A stretch of 64,000 nt of DNA from Spirometra erinaceieuropaei (GCA_902702965.1 CACRXP010000005.1:2806366-2870365), one strand, 5' to 3'; shown: positions 43,000 through 54,613, counted from the first letter of the stretch. Program-made: numbers and translations. The notes: a model not told the origin generated them from the letters alone.

Positions 43000-44755
43000 T
43001 TGACTTTACGAACTGGTAATATCCGTTTGATACTGGCTGCATCTTCCTCGATCACGACCACTGAAGCTATGAAGACCCTCGCAAGGAGGCTCTGGTGGTT
43101 CAGCAAAACATAGCGTTCACCAAACCAGTGTAGAGACCAACTTCTTAACCTAAATAAGTACCTTTACGCATAGACTCATTAAGTTCCAGTTTTAGTAGAA
43201 ACGCGCTCATCTCAGTCAGTCTGCGGAATTAGTCCCCAATTCGTTCAGCTTTTAATAAATTTCGTGTTTTAGAAATTGTGGGCATGTATGTTTATGAACA
43301 TTTCTTCTTGGGAAACAATCCAAGCGGACCTCCAGTGTCCTTCTCCGTCCTTCACGAATTCCTCTCCGTTGTTTTTCGTTTGATTGACTTTATCTCACAG
43401 CTTTTGATGTCACTGCAAGATAGAGAAGAATCGTTTCTGGTGGTGACTAACTTTCACTGTGTTGGTTAGAAACGTCATTCACTAGTCGGATAGGGATAAT
43501 GGAGCATGTAACCAGTTGGGCTCCTGTCTGAAGCAAACTGTCCGTCAGGTCTATTGAGCCGATGAAAGCTGATAATGTACCCCCGCTGCCATAGCAACTG
43601 GTTATGTGGCTCAGTCAGTTAAGGGAACTCAGTGATACTTAATCTGACACGTGCACATAAGCCCCCAATGAAAGTCCTGATATCGCCAGCACATATAGTT
43701 AGCTTTTGTAAGCAGTTTGTGCATAGTTCGGCGGGTGGTTGCGATAATCTCCGATCCAGCAAGCGGAAGAGATGGAGAGTCAACTGAGCTGGGACATCCC
43801 CCACAGCCTCCCACTGGAAGTGAACGCGGATGATCTCTTAACTCGTCGAACATGCGGGCATAAGGATCTACGAGATAGGATGACTGAATTATCATGGTTC
43901 TGCGACTATTCATTTTCAAGTATTCGCCAGAGAGTATTATCTCACACTTTATGCGTTAAGTGCGTGTTACGCCCAAAAACTTGAATTCCTGCCATTTATT
44001 GTGCAATTCGGTGGTATTGCACATCCAGGTATTTTTTGGGAGGGGAGGGGGAGGGTTACACGGAATGTGGTGACCTGACGAAGGCGTAACTTCTGCAGCT
44101 TCGCCACCTCTTTCTTAATCAGGAACAGTCTTGGGTGACTGGTCTCGATCGTAGCAAGGCAACCACCTGCGCACGATCGATTTTCTCTAAAGGTTACCGC
44201 GGGTGACAAACGCGAGTGAGGTAGAGTGGGGTAAAAGATAGATGTTTAACAAGAGCAGGGCACCACACCGAATAAGCGGCGGGAGAGAAGTCGCGATAGA
44301 TCTGAAAAGAGGGATGGGCGATCTCCCTGAATTCAAGTCCTCGTGTCGGCTTCCTGTTGCTGTCTACTGGTGGGCGAACTCTGTTCATGGGAGCCAAAAA
44401 AGACTTTATTTATCACACCTTCCAAGTCGCATGCAGTTCGGACTTGAATTGCGAGTTAAGGCTGATATCCAGGAGCTAAAACAAACACATTCTGGTATAA
44501 ATCCTTACTTCGGAATACTCTACGGGTAGATTCACGAGTAATTTCGCGTGTACTTCACAGGACGTAGGAATACCGTCAACTTCCTGGGACAACCGTCTAG
44601 GTGGCACGTACTGCCAATCAAGGAGAGTAAGCACAGCCTTCAGCTTGTTTTTTTTAGCAGTTAAGCTCATGGAAATCATCTTTTCGTCGTGGGGTTAACG
44701 AATTGTGGCTAATTTTACTAAAAAGTCGATCGGTTAGGCCACCAAACTTCTCATT
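43000..44755. other. no recognised gene
   Basis: Opposing frames at 43619-43984 and 44194-44529 (up to 96 codons) have no recognised domain. Confidence 0.3.
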
Positions 44756-44760
44756 CATAA

Positions 44761-44815
44761 CTAGGTTCAAATCCATCGAGGCAATCCAGTTTCCACAATG
44801 GGGTGTTCATATAAA
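44761..44815 (+). repeat. degenerate 3' half of an S1 SINE
   Basis: AGGTTCAAATCCATCGAGGCAATCCAGTTTCCACAATGGGGTG aligns with GGGTTCGAATCCCACCGAGGCACCGAGTTTTTCACAGTTGGGTC. Confidence 0.45.
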
Positions 44816-44894
44816 TTATTCAAATCCATCTAAGCACATAGCAGTCTAACGTTCACGGCAATTATCTTGTGGATCTCACATGTATTGTTTGGGC

Positions 44895-45072
44895 AGTCAG
44901 CCTATTGTACCAGAATCAGTGGAGTTCACATGTTACAGCAGGTTGGGCGGATGGTTTAACCGGAAAAAACGCAAGGATCTCGGTCGGGACCTCTTAGTTA
45001 GGCCTATGGCTGGCTGTACACATGCGTTGTCCTCGATGTCGTGGGCCCAAATTTTCCTGAAGCCGCCGAGAG
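44895..45072 (+). mobile_element. degenerate S1 SINE with leader
   Basis: The leader AATCAGTGGAGTTCACATGTTACAGCAGGTTGGGCGGATGG follows the S1 leader at 60590-60635 (GATTTGGTGGATTCCAGACGTTGCAGTAGGTTGGGCGGGTAA). The tRNA-like part (ACCTCTTAGTTAGGC..., GATGTCGTGGGCCCAAATTTT) is heavily mutated and ends GCCGCCGAG. Confidence 0.6.
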
Positions 45073-45408
45073 TGAGAGAAAGAAAGAAAAATACGCTTTA
45101 TTGTTAAGGTATCCTCTACAGTTTTCAGCGAAAACGCCCTCCATTTACGGTGAATACATATGAGTACGCGAAATAAATGACGCCGGAAGATTAAAACGCA
45201 GTATATAAGCCGCAGACTGCAACTGCTGTCACCACTGACAGTCGTCAGTAAACTCGGTTAAATTGTTCAAGTCTGTCCAGATACATACTAATGTCATTTT
45301 GCACATTAGGGCTGATTATGTGAAGGACATATTTGCTTTCAGTTGGTCTAAGTGTCGATATTTGCATTCAAGATGTCACACAGAATATGTAGAACTCCTA
45401 ATCTCGCC

Positions 45409-45639
45409 TTAAGCTTCCTCTTTTATTTGGTTGCGGTTCCGCTGTATATTGATTAGACGAAACGCTGCTTGAATATTTCGGCCGCAATCTAATTTGGTCA
45501 CGATAAAATTGACCTTCAGTTTGTGAATTACGTATTCACGTCCTCCCAATACACCCTTTTCGTGGAGTAATGCACTAACATGTTCCGACGAATCTGCTTG
45601 GGCTGAATCGTTGACACAACTTCGGTAAACTGTGTCCAT
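45409..45639 (-). other. 76-codon open frame, unrecognised
   Basis: A minus-strand frame starts ATGGACACAGTT just after CTATAAAAA and runs for 76 codons (VSALLHEKGVLGGREYVI, LKVNFIVTKLDCGRN, FRLINIQRNRNQ). Composition is balanced and not repeat-like, but I know no matching family and see no splice sites. Weak candidate only. Confidence 0.2.
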
Positions 45640-45779
45640 TTTTTATAGCCTTAAAAAACCCGCCCTGATGAAAGGTTTCATAGATGAGTCCCAAAAGGCT
45701 CATAAAATAATTGATTGGACTTCGACCAGACGAGATAATAGGAACTCACTCTATTCGGAGCGTTTTGCGCCAATTCCTC

Positions 45780-45846
45780 TGGAGGTTAGTGTTAGGGTTA
45801 AGGTTTGGATCAAACTTAGTGTTAATTTTAGGGTTAGAACACAGGA
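45780..45846. repeat. short telomere-like block
   Basis: GGAGGTTAGTGTTAGGGTTAAGG...TTAGTGTTAATTTTAGGGTTAG: degenerate TTAGGG-type units. Confidence 0.6.
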
Positions 45847-45849
45847 ATG

Positions 45850-47130
45850 CTTATAATTCCTGGAATTTTGCGGAAGCCCACCTGTAATAACGGGGGATCC
45901 CTACTCCTGTATCTTACCTGGACTTATACTGGCAGTTTTTAAAGTGAAATTTCCATTCCACTTTTATCTCCCTTTACTGCAATCTGTCGCATTTGGGGGA
46001 TCGTCGATTCCAATGGCTCTTACTCCAATCTTGCGATGGTAAAGTCTTTTCCTCGACCGCTTTTCGCCAATCTATCCAGACAACAACTGCCTTTGATTGT
46101 AAAAAGGCCCCTCATGTAGACTGGGCTAGAATGAGAGGGATTTTCGATCCGCTACCTCTGCATCTCATCGGTATCTGGTTAAGAGAGTTCAGACAACTGG
46201 GCAGCAGTAACCGTGCTTCTGCCCTAGTTGACATTATTTATTCGCCCTTATGTTGGTTGGATTAGCTGCTGTTGATTTTATTCATAAAACGTCAGTCCGA
46301 ATGTTCAATTTGGTATATTTGAAAGAATAATAAACGTTCACAGCCGGTCAGCTAACCGGTGATAGCTGTTGTGCATGTCACTGTCCCCTGAAGCCCAGAA
46401 TGAAACCTCAAGGTCAGAAGAGGACTCTGTACAATCGCGTGCAGTTTATCTTCGGAACCGACTGTCATTTCGTAAGAGAAAATTCGCACATTCACGTAAC
46501 TGAAATCACATACACATGGAAGTATGCAGGCTTAATTATTGGGCGTCCTACTAGCCGAGTCGTATCCTAGAACGCCGTTCACGACAGTAAACGCCCGTAG
46601 TCGTCCATCTTCCCAGGCCCATTAGATTCGTTGCCACGCCACACTTCTGCTTTATCGTGCGCAGTCTGTGATGTCGGTGGGGCTTGCGTAATGTCTGGAC
46701 TGGACAACTGACGGAGCGTAGAAGACAGTGATGATTAACGATAGTTTGTCATATCCCCTTTGTGCAGCATTAATTTGCCGGTTTGACGGCTACAGAAACT
46801 CAGGGGAAGGGGGAGGTGCAGGTGGGCACGCATCACTCGCTCCGGTCGAGCGCTGGCTCCCCCGGAACTGTTGCCAGGGTGGACCGCCGGTGCACTCACA
46901 TACGTCCTACTCCAGCTGCGCCTACGCATCTTCTAGCAGCTAGTCTTGTGCTCCATATCATGCCCAACAGTTGCACCTGCGTCTTTATTGAACAAACTAC
47001 CCCCCTGGGCTTGTGCTCCAGTTATAAGCTGTTTAGTCAAATGCCATAGTTGTGTACGTTTCACTCTCCTTTGACTAATTTCTGTACCTTTCGATCGGAA
47101 CGAGGCGGAACTGCCGAATGAAGCGCAATG
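45850..47130. other. no recognised gene
   Basis: Nothing recognised on either strand; several chance frames overlap on opposite strands around 46735-47050. Confidence 0.3.
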
Positions 47131-47289
47131 GACACAATCAGAGGCTAAACTGGCGTCGACAGCCGACAATACGGTACTGATAGGCCCAGTAACAAAGGTT
47201 CTGATGAACGCTGAACGCGTTGTCGATCCCAATGTGGCAATCAGTACACTCGTACGTGTAAGTACGGTACGTCTCCTATGTTTATCTGG

Positions 47290-47960
47290 GACTGGCGCAG
47301 CCATCTACGAAGCAAACCGGATCGTTGTTGACACGGTCAAAAGGGTCCCTCACAAGTCTCAGGCGCCTCTGATTCGCAACATTGTCACTCAACCCCACCC
47401 AACCTGCCCGCGCGTCAGCGTGCGGATCGGCCTCGTCGATCCTTTTCGGACTGAATGCACCAACCGCCCGGTGACCGCAGATGCTGCCTCTACGACCGCC
47501 CCTGCTCCAGCCTCCACGTTGACCACGCCGGCGTCCACCCTCACCAACATTACTTCAAATCTCCGTTCCGCACTGCCTCCACTACCTTTTTCACAGTTAC
47601 CGCGGGGATGACGAACACAACCACCTCTACCACCATCGTCACCAAACCAGAACGCTCATGATTCCTCGACAGGCACCAACACATTCATCATCACCCCACC
47701 CACTTCCAGAGATGTGGACGCGGTCCATAAATGTCCTCAATGCGACCGCATATTCGCCTCACACATCGGCTTTGTCGGCCACTTGCGAATCCATGGGACT
47801 GGTTCATGTTATCAACCTGGCACTGTCCTTGAAGTCGGGATATTTAAACTGGCCTTTCCCCATTGCATTTTCACTGGGTCTATCCCATGAGTCAGTCAAT
47901 ACACAGATTATTTCGTCACACTGGCATCCCCGTGTTGTCAGCCGCGCAACAAATGCAAGC
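47290..47960 (+). mobile_element. zinc-finger tail of a non-LTR retrotransposon
   Basis: The plus frame reads GTGAAIYEANRIVVDTVKRV, HKSQAPLIRNIVTQP and TCPRVSVRIGLVDPFRTEC (first finger, second Cys and His degraded), then a Thr/Ser/Pro-rich linker and, after a frame change, an intact C2H2 finger CPQCDRIFASHIGFVGHLRIHG at 47729-47800. Same order as the tail at 29935-31330. No RT domain is attached on the left (47000-47280 is unrelated or decayed). Confidence 0.8.
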
Positions 47961-47999
47961 AGCTGGATGAAGGGTCACAAAATTTTATGGTAACATTAA

Positions 48000-48320
48000 A
48001 TGTCGCTTCATTCGCCACATCCGTCTTGTTATAATTTTGTCCTGAGAGAGCATGTTTCAAAGGCCTTCCAACCATCCATTACCCAAACAGTGACACCAAT
48101 TTTTACTTTTGTTCAATTCCGAAATAAGTTGGAGGGCAATTTGCCGTTGCATTCGCTCTTAGAGTTAACAGTCTACGAGTTTTATAACTTCCATTTAAGG
48201 AAAATGATGCAATCCTCTATGTCATTAAGAAGAAACCGCATTGGGCTCATAAAATTGCGCAGTGGATGTGGACAGTGCTACGTATTTCATAGGGAGCATT
48301 AATGAACGGACTGATGTTAT
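48000..48320. other. unrecognised sequence right of the LINE tail
   Basis: A 100-codon plus frame (48000-48302) shows no recognisable domain. Confidence 0.3.
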
Positions 48321-48329
48321 GTTCTCCTA

Positions 48330-48560
48330 AGGGACATTTCACAGTTCCAAAAATTTCATAAGTGTTCCTTTTTAAACTGAGATATATCCTCGTTTCGACA
48401 GCGAACTTTAAAGAAGACGTGGTTTTTTGTCAAATGTGTACAAGAAAGCTTATTTTTGACCAGGCCTTCCGTAAAATGTATTTTGATTTTTAGCGTATAT
48501 AAAATTGGTGGAAACAACCGACACTACTTAAGTAACCGTTTTCCTACCGAATAAGGTTTT
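48330..48560 (+). repeat. weak AT1 repeat copy
   Basis: AT-rich; CGTATATAAAATTGGTGGAAACAACCGACACTACTTAAGTAACCGTTTT shares the terminal block CTACTTAAGTAA with 20815-20830 and 49915-49930. Tentative. Confidence 0.35.
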
Positions 48561-48864
48561 TAGCAAGCGACCGAGCAGAAGCGCATTTAAAGGCCATAAT
48601 CCTAGCATTTCGGAATTTACGTTAACAGACCATGAGATAGGTCACTGTGTAGATTTCGCAATACATCTAAAGACTTGCCGTCTGTACGGAATGTTGCCCA
48701 GCTAGAACCGCAAGCAGTGGTTGTAAATTCTTTAATTCCGAGCCATTCGTCTTATTTTTCATTAGGAAGTGATGTTAATCAACCCAACCTAGCTGAATGA
48801 AGAATCATACAGTGCTTTGTTCTGAGGTTCAGGCTCGAGTCCTGGAATACAGGGATATAAGTAC

Positions 48865-49659
48865 GAGGGTAACAATCGGGAGATGGCACCCAAAAAAATC
48901 CGCCTAACCAAAGCAGCCTGTCTTACGGGACAGGTGGTGATAGGGGTTTTATGGGTGGTGGCTAGTCGGGATGTACGATACTAGTCGACGGAAAGCCTTA
49001 TTTGAACAGATGAATGATCGAAGTTGGCCCGCTCTCCGTTCCCTCATTACAAAATGGGTCGCCAAAGACAGCATAGTGGTAACGGACGAGCGGAAGGCGT
49101 ATAATCGTCTTCTCTCAGAAGGTTATCTACATTGCTCTGTTAAACATTCAAAGAACTTCAAAGACCCTGCCACAAGACGGCACATCAATGCCATTGAGGC
49201 ATACCGGAGTAGACTGAAAAGGAAACTCAGCGAGGGAGGCCCTGTATGTGGTCGAGCTGTGTGGGCTCACATAGACGAAGTAGAGTATCGTCTTTGGTTT
49301 GGCCTCAATTCCATGCCTTTGACAGATGCCTGGGAAGTGTTCCTGCCCCGTGTTGTGCAGACTTATCCTATTTAAAAGTGATTTTGCTTTGTAATAAACT
49401 GCCATAATGCGAATGTATGCCGTATATTCAGGTGTATGTGTGTAACGATGGGGAAGGTTTGGTAACGGCGACCATCGTCCATGTAACCTCCTGCGATGTT
49501 CGTTCGGTCAGCCTATGTTAGGCCGTCGGGGAAAGTCCAGGTAGTGCGTGAAAGTAGGCCTGCAACCGCTGATATAGCCTGAAGGCGTTTGAGTTCACTG
49601 TCAAAGGTATTATTTCTAGGTAACGGATTTTTTGGGTGTCATCTCCCGATTGTCACCTC
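48865..49659 (+). mobile_element. Merlin-type (IS1595-like) DNA transposon, 795 bp, internally deleted
   Basis: Terminal inverted repeats of about 42-44 bp: GAGGGTAACAATCGGGAGATGGCACCC... (48865-48908) and its reverse complement at 49619-49659 (...GGGTGTCATCTCCCGATTGTCACCTC), with only a few mismatches. The interior codes for the C-terminal part of an ISXO2-like DDE transposase, followed by AATAAA at 49393. A near-palindrome CCTGTC-TTACG-GGACAGG sits 52 bp from the left end. No target-site duplication is obvious. Short length and missing N-terminal domain indicate a deleted, non-autonomous copy. Confidence 0.88.
48971..49375 (+). pseudogene. ISXO2-like (IS1595/Merlin) transposase, C-terminal fragment
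   Basis: 134 residues from ATG to stop, and the frame is open back to a TAG at 48941 (adding GFYGWWLVG, a typical lead-in). It holds VVTDERKAYNRL with Asp39 (second catalytic residue of the DDE triad), the GYLHCSVKHSKNF and DPATRRHINAIE motifs with Glu76 (third residue), and RLKRKL. The N-terminal zinc-binding domain and the first catalytic Asp are missing, so it cannot transpose itself, though the ends might be moved by a full-length enzyme elsewhere (inference). Confidence 0.88.
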
Positions 49660-49664
49660 AGGAA

Positions 49665-49930
49665 CTTTTTAAAATCGAATTATACCCTTCCTTGGAGTAT
49701 AAATTGGGAGAAGAAGAAGACGACGACGACGACGATGACGTAATTACCTACCGAATGAGTAGAAGAACGAATAATTTTATATATGTTTCGCATCAGATAT
49801 AACTGAATTGAGTGTGTTTTTGCATGCGGTCGAAAAGATGTTCGTTCGAAAGTCAGCATCTCGAGGTAACTGAATTATTATAGAATTATGCTGCATCATG
49901 ATTAATTTAAAACCCTACCTAAGTAATCTT
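49665..49930 (+). repeat. AT1 repeat copy with (GAC)n tract
   Basis: GGAACTTTTTAAAATCGAATTATACCCTTCCTTGGAGTATAAATT matches 61998-62047 (GAAACTTTTTAAAAGCCAATTATCACTTCCTTTCAAGTATAAAGTT). GAC units follow at 49715-49740, and 49790-49930 matches 20710-20830. The Merlin-type element abuts this copy on its left. Confidence 0.55.
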
Positions 49931-50005
49931 TTCCAAACGAAAACACACACTTCATGAGTTCGCACACCCATTGTGCTTACGGACGGGCACAAAGTAAGCC
50001 AAATC

Positions 50006-50050
50006 AGGAGGAGGAGGAGGAGGAGGAGGAGGAGGAGGAGGAGGAGGAGG
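50006..50050 (+). repeat. (GGA)n microsatellite
   Basis: About 15 near-perfect GGA units. Confidence 0.95.
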
Positions 50051-50059
50051 ATCACAGCT

Positions 50060-51110
50060 GCCCAAAAATAACCCTTCGAAAATCGACTGTCGCATCTGAA
50101 CACATGGCAGTACTCGAGCTCACGCATGCAGGTGTGCACATGTGTTTGCGTGCCCATCCACGCACGTGCAACGCTAGGCATGTGCATGGGGAGGAAACCT
50201 GACAGGCCTCCCGTAGGAGAGAACTCTCACTCCAAGTTTCTCCCGCTAACTGCAGGGTCCCCCTCCCCCGTCCCCCTTCCCTACGGACGTGTGAATGTGT
50301 CTGTGCGCGCGTGTGTGTGCGGTGACGGGCGTAAATTGACTAGAGTCTTAAGTGATGGTCTCGCGACTGGCTGGGCCACGTGCGGGAGGTCCTGATCGGT
50401 GGCACCGGGCTGTTGACGCCAGGGGCGCCTCCTCCCTTCATGAAACACGCAGCTTGATTTCCCCTCCTCATTCATTGTCAGACCTACACAAGCTAGCACT
50501 GAGGCTGTCCTCCCCTGGGTATCGTGAGGGTATCAGGAGGAGGCGGCGGGTCAAACGGTTGATTGCTTTTAGTCGCCTCCCCGTCTTTCCTCCGCCTCAC
50601 CCCATCATACTCGCCCCCCCTCCACTCAAGTTAAGTTTCCGGATGGTCTTTGGTCTGCCCATCAATTTCCTGTTATTGTAATCGTGTCCGGCTCGCGGTC
50701 AGTAAGTCTCTAAGCGGGGGCGGAATAACTCGGGTCCTGTGACCTCGCTCATCTCGAAATCAAACCGCGCAATGTCCCACCCACTGATCACAATTTCTCC
50801 ACGGATCTGACACAGACCGTTCGCCGTTCGACGCATTTTATCAGGCAGGGGCGGAAAAGACGCCATTGAAAGGAAGCGTTCAATGGGCCACTGCGTTTGC
50901 TCCATGCACTTCACGATTAGAGCACTAAGATAGCCCTTGAGGAAATTTTTACAGTAAAAAAAGAATGACTGGTCACACTTGTAAAGTTCCGTCAGGCTAC
51001 AAATACAATGGGGGACATTGGAACAAGTTTAATGCAGAAAGCCTGGCAAGGCTGAGATATAATCACCCTCCTCCCCCCCCCCTCTAAAAAAATCGATGCT
51101 TATTTGACTT
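50060..51110. other. C-rich stretch, no gene recognised
   Basis: CA/GT-rich and C-rich low-complexity segments at 50100-50330 and 50570-50640; no conserved frame. Confidence 0.35.
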
Positions 51111-51119
51111 CCACCATGC

Positions 51120-51640
51120 CCCGATCAGCAAACCATGGCTCACACAGCCTGGTGTGTGCTGGCAGTTCTATCTTCCCTGGCTCCCTGCCGGTAGATGTAC
51201 TTGCGTTCCCGCTGGGTTACAGGTCGTGGACCTGATTGTCCAGTCATTCTCGTCGTCTTTCTGACTCTTTTTGTTGTTGTTGTTGATTAAAATCCTGGTC
51301 ATTTGCTCTGTGGATCAGAGGGTGTGAAGTGGAGCGCCAGGGTGCGGGCTCGACCGCGTCATCCAACTGAGCCGTCCCTCACCTGGTCAAGTGTTGGCTG
51401 TGGACCAGGGGGTGCGGGTCCGGTCGTGCCATCTACCCGTGCCCCCTCTTCTTGACTATGTCTTGACAGCTGACCCAGGTGTCAAGGAGGAGAGAGTGCA
51501 GTAGGTGCTGCGAAAGTCTGCACTCACTGTAAACTAATTCACGCGCAAGTCACTGTGCCTGCTTCACCTTACTGTGGAGCAAACGATAAACATCATCGGC
51601 AAAGACGGTCGAACCGTTACCTGTACACTTTCGCTGGCTG
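51120..51640 (-). repeat. DR dispersed repeat, near-full-length inverted reference copy
   Basis: Reverse complement of 34497-34945, including the (TTG)n stretch at 51271-51284, GACTATGTCTTGACAGC, GCAGTAGGTGCTGCGAAAGTC, CACGCGCAAGTCACTGTGCC and GACGGTCGAACCG. It defines an element of roughly 0.5 kb. Confidence 0.7.
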
Positions 51641-51649
51641 AACGTCTGT

Positions 51650-52285
51650 ATTAGGTTGTCAGCCTCATAAATGACACTTTAGACAATATGTTCCCCATAT
51701 TCATTTCCCTGGACCATGGCGGCCCAACCAAGGTTCGGCTCTCTGCTGCAGAAATAATATGTCAATCCCTCGCTATTTCGCGTTTTGGCTTTCGTGGCCT
51801 TACTCTATCGCGGACTTTATATACAAGCATATCTAGATATACATCGCTGACTTGTGACTACAAGGGACATTTTTATTTCTAGTACATGCCTTCTCAGTTG
51901 GTTCGTCCAGTTCATTTCAGCGAATCTTACCTGATATCTAAGAGAATATAAGGAGTTTGGGCTGTATAACTGTGTGAGAAATGTCTAAGAGAATGTGGGA
52001 GGGTTTATGAGGGCCTAGACTATATGAATGTAACTATAAAACATATGGTTTCTACTTCGTTGATTTTCACTTTTCGTGGGGAGTTCTGGAAGGCAACCCT
52101 CGCGATCTAGGAGGGGTCACTGTACATCTGAAAGTATATTCCCCTTGGGTGACGGCGTACGTCACACGGCTGTAGAAAAAGAAACCGCAGTAAATTTATA
52201 TGGCCATATAATGGAGATTTATTGCCAGTGATATAGTACAAAATGTAATCACAACCGTGGACCGTGTTTTGGAAAATTCTGAATA
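51650..52285. other. no recognised gene
   Basis: AT-rich; nothing recognised. Confidence 0.3.
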
Positions 52286-52291
52286 ATTTAT

Positions 52292-52402
52292 TTTGACACT
52301 ACTGTGAAAGATTAGGCGACCTCTGTGCGATTCGAACCCACGACATCAAGGGGGCGGCTTGAGTACAGCTAACGCTCTGGCCACCTGAACTACGATGCCC
52401 CA
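52292..52402 (-). mobile_element. S1 SINE, minus copy of an inverted pair
   Basis: Reverse complement shows GGGGCATCGTAGTTCAGGTGGCCAGAGCG, GTGGGTTCGAATCGCAC and the CACAGTAGTG-type tail. Diverged, with an ATCG acceptor change. Confidence 0.75.
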
Positions 52403-52685
52403 TTGGCAGGTGTGATTTTAATCACATTTTGGTCAAGTCACCCATCTAGACTACTGCAAGGCATGGAATCCATCAAATCTAGCATTCGAGTTTTTTCACA
52501 AATGGGTCGAGATAAACTATTTGGAGTCTGACAAAACACCTCTTGATTACGTGAGTCTGGTAGTCATCTGGTGGGAAATTCTGCTTGGGCTTTCAGCTTA
52601 CTGTGTCAGCTTCTGTGAATTGCATACGTTGCAGTAGGCGGAGCGGGTAACTTGACACAAATTTGAGTGAACTCACAACTCCCTG

Positions 52686-52798
52686 TCGAGGGCTCTTACC
52701 TCACGTGGCTATAGTTTTGACTGTCCTCGGGTCCTCGCCTTCCTGTCGTGAGTTTGAATTCCACCGAAGTCGCCGACTTTTTCACAGTTGGGTCAAAA
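52686..52798 (+). mobile_element. S1 SINE, plus copy of an inverted pair
   Basis: Heavily mutated head (GAGGGCTCTTACCTCACGTGGC) but clear 3' half: CCTGTCGTGAGTTTGAATTCCACCGAAGTCGCCGACTTTTTCACAGTTGGGTCAAAA. The leader GTGAATTGCATACGTTGCAGTAGGCGGAGCGGGTAA precedes it. Confidence 0.75.
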
Positions 52799-52809
52799 TA
52801 ACTCATGCA

Positions 52810-54165
52810 AATAAGGTTCAGTATTTAATCCACACAATAATTATTAGGAAAGGCACAGCTTATGAATAGGTGGTTGATGCTACTGGCACCTCTCTCGCAG
52901 GCATTAGGAACAGCATTCAGTAATGACACTGGCGTGGTGCTGGTGGCAGCTGCGTTCACGGAATACAGTGCGGTTTGAGAAATCCGCAAATATCCTGCGT
53001 TTTAGGGTGAAGCCATCCATAAATCCTTCTAGTCTGAAGTATGACTAATTCGACTTGCTGTCGGGGAAGAAGGCTGTGCTAGTTAGCCTGGCTGCTGGCT
53101 ATTCAAGGGGTTCACGGGTTGCGGATAGTGGAAGAACCATCAGCAAAAGCTCACTGGGAAAGTAGCAGCAGCAGCAGTGAATCAGCGGTCGCTGACCAGA
53201 AGAGGTGGGGCCAGTGCCTGGCACAAGGATTGTCCTTTCGGATAACGAGGAGCCCGACGACGGCATTGTGACACTGCGACCGGGAACCGCCAATGAATAG
53301 TTTCGCTTAAAATCACTGCCTTGCGGTCAGGTACAAAGGGGCCAAAGCGATAGAAGAGACAATCTAGTGCAAACCGACTTAACTTATGCATAAAAACTCC
53401 CCAAAAACGCCCAAAGTTGGCCAGATCAGGTCTGCTCCGGTACACATCAGGTACAGTTTAGTACGTCTACGACATGGAATCCCAGCCCAGGGCTCCTGGT
53501 TTCAAGCCTCTCAGGCTCCCTCGTGCGCAACGAATTCCAATACTATCGGGGGCATAGCCTTAAAGCTTGCGTTGCATACAATCTGTGCCCGAATAAAGGA
53601 AGCCTTGTTAAGCTCTTCCTATTGGCGATCCCTGATTCACTGTCCGCCCGACTGTGATCATCCCGGGGAGGGGGGGGACGGAGAGGAGGAGGAGGCGACA
53701 GCGGGTAGGCAGGAGCAACAAGCGCTCAGTCTTCTGGTCCAGTGGAGGGGCAGCTGGTCGCGGTCACACATGTGCTCCCACCGTAGAAACAAGAAATTTA
53801 CGCAATTTTCCGCCTGCTTACTTCTGTTCCATCCGCTTTCCTCCAACTATTTTCTCCCCTAAATTGAGGCTCTCGAGTCCACGCTAATTTCCCCTTACTT
53901 GCAAACCGTCCGTCATTATTTTCCAGGTCCCTGGTCTGCGTGGGGTTTGGGTGCGAGGGCCAGACAACAGCAAATTAGTCGGAAATAGTCGTTTCGATTT
54001 GCTCTGCACTTGTCGGTACGTCTCTTCGAGTATTGATTCCTCATCACTAGACGGTCTCCTTTAAGGGCTCTCAAGACAAAACGAAAACATCTATTCCGTC
54101 TAGTTGCTAGGATAACCTACTTAACCCCATTCGATTCGACATATGACAAGTCTATACTTCGGGCG
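52810..54165. other. no recognised gene
   Basis: The longest frame (53386-53862, 158 codons) is interrupted by a purine-rich low-complexity stretch and matches nothing I know. Confidence 0.3.
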
Positions 54166-54171
54166 AGAACT

Positions 54172-54230
54172 TTTGCGTGGGTTCGAATCCCACCGAGGCG
54201 CCGAGTTTTTCACAGTTGGGTCAATATGAA
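54172..54230 (+). mobile_element. S1 SINE, 3' half only
   Basis: GCGTGGGTTCGAATCCCACCGAGGCGCCGAGTTTTTCACAGTTGGGTCAATATGA is identical in type to 60720-60770. The A-box half is missing. Confidence 0.85.
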
Positions 54231-54565
54231 AAATGAAAAATATATACGTTCTACAGAACGAATAAAAATAGTTTGCATAAAATGTGACTGCTGTTCAACG
54301 ATGTGTGCTGAGGATGAAGAACGAGTAGCGAAAGTGTCGTGCCGAAAAAGCCGCTCAATTCCTGTTACTGTAACCACGTTACTTGTAGAATATGGCCTTT
54401 GTGACGGCCTCAATTATGTGTGATCAGGGACTCCCATTGAAGGCAATCTGACACACGTGGTGCGGTCCAGGTTGCGTGTGGTACACGAAGACAGGCCGCT
54501 CAATTTTCACTGCATCCAATTTAACCAGCAGTTGGGCGACAAGCTCAGGGAGTTGACTGACGCCT

Positions 54566-54613
54566 GGAGGAGAAGGAGGAGGAGGAGGAGGAGGAGGAGG
54601 AGGAGGAGGAGGA
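54566..54613 (+). repeat. (GGA)n microsatellite
   Basis: About 15 GGA units. Confidence 0.95.

Noticed and set aside
49954..50202. Poly-Glu protein / poly-Leu membrane protein
   Set aside because: Both are translations of the (GGA)n microsatellite on opposite strands; the same holds at 20329-20371 and 54566-54613.
53386..53862. 158-codon plus-strand open frame
   Set aside because: Contains a purine-rich low-complexity segment, overlaps open frames on both strands and shows no domain.
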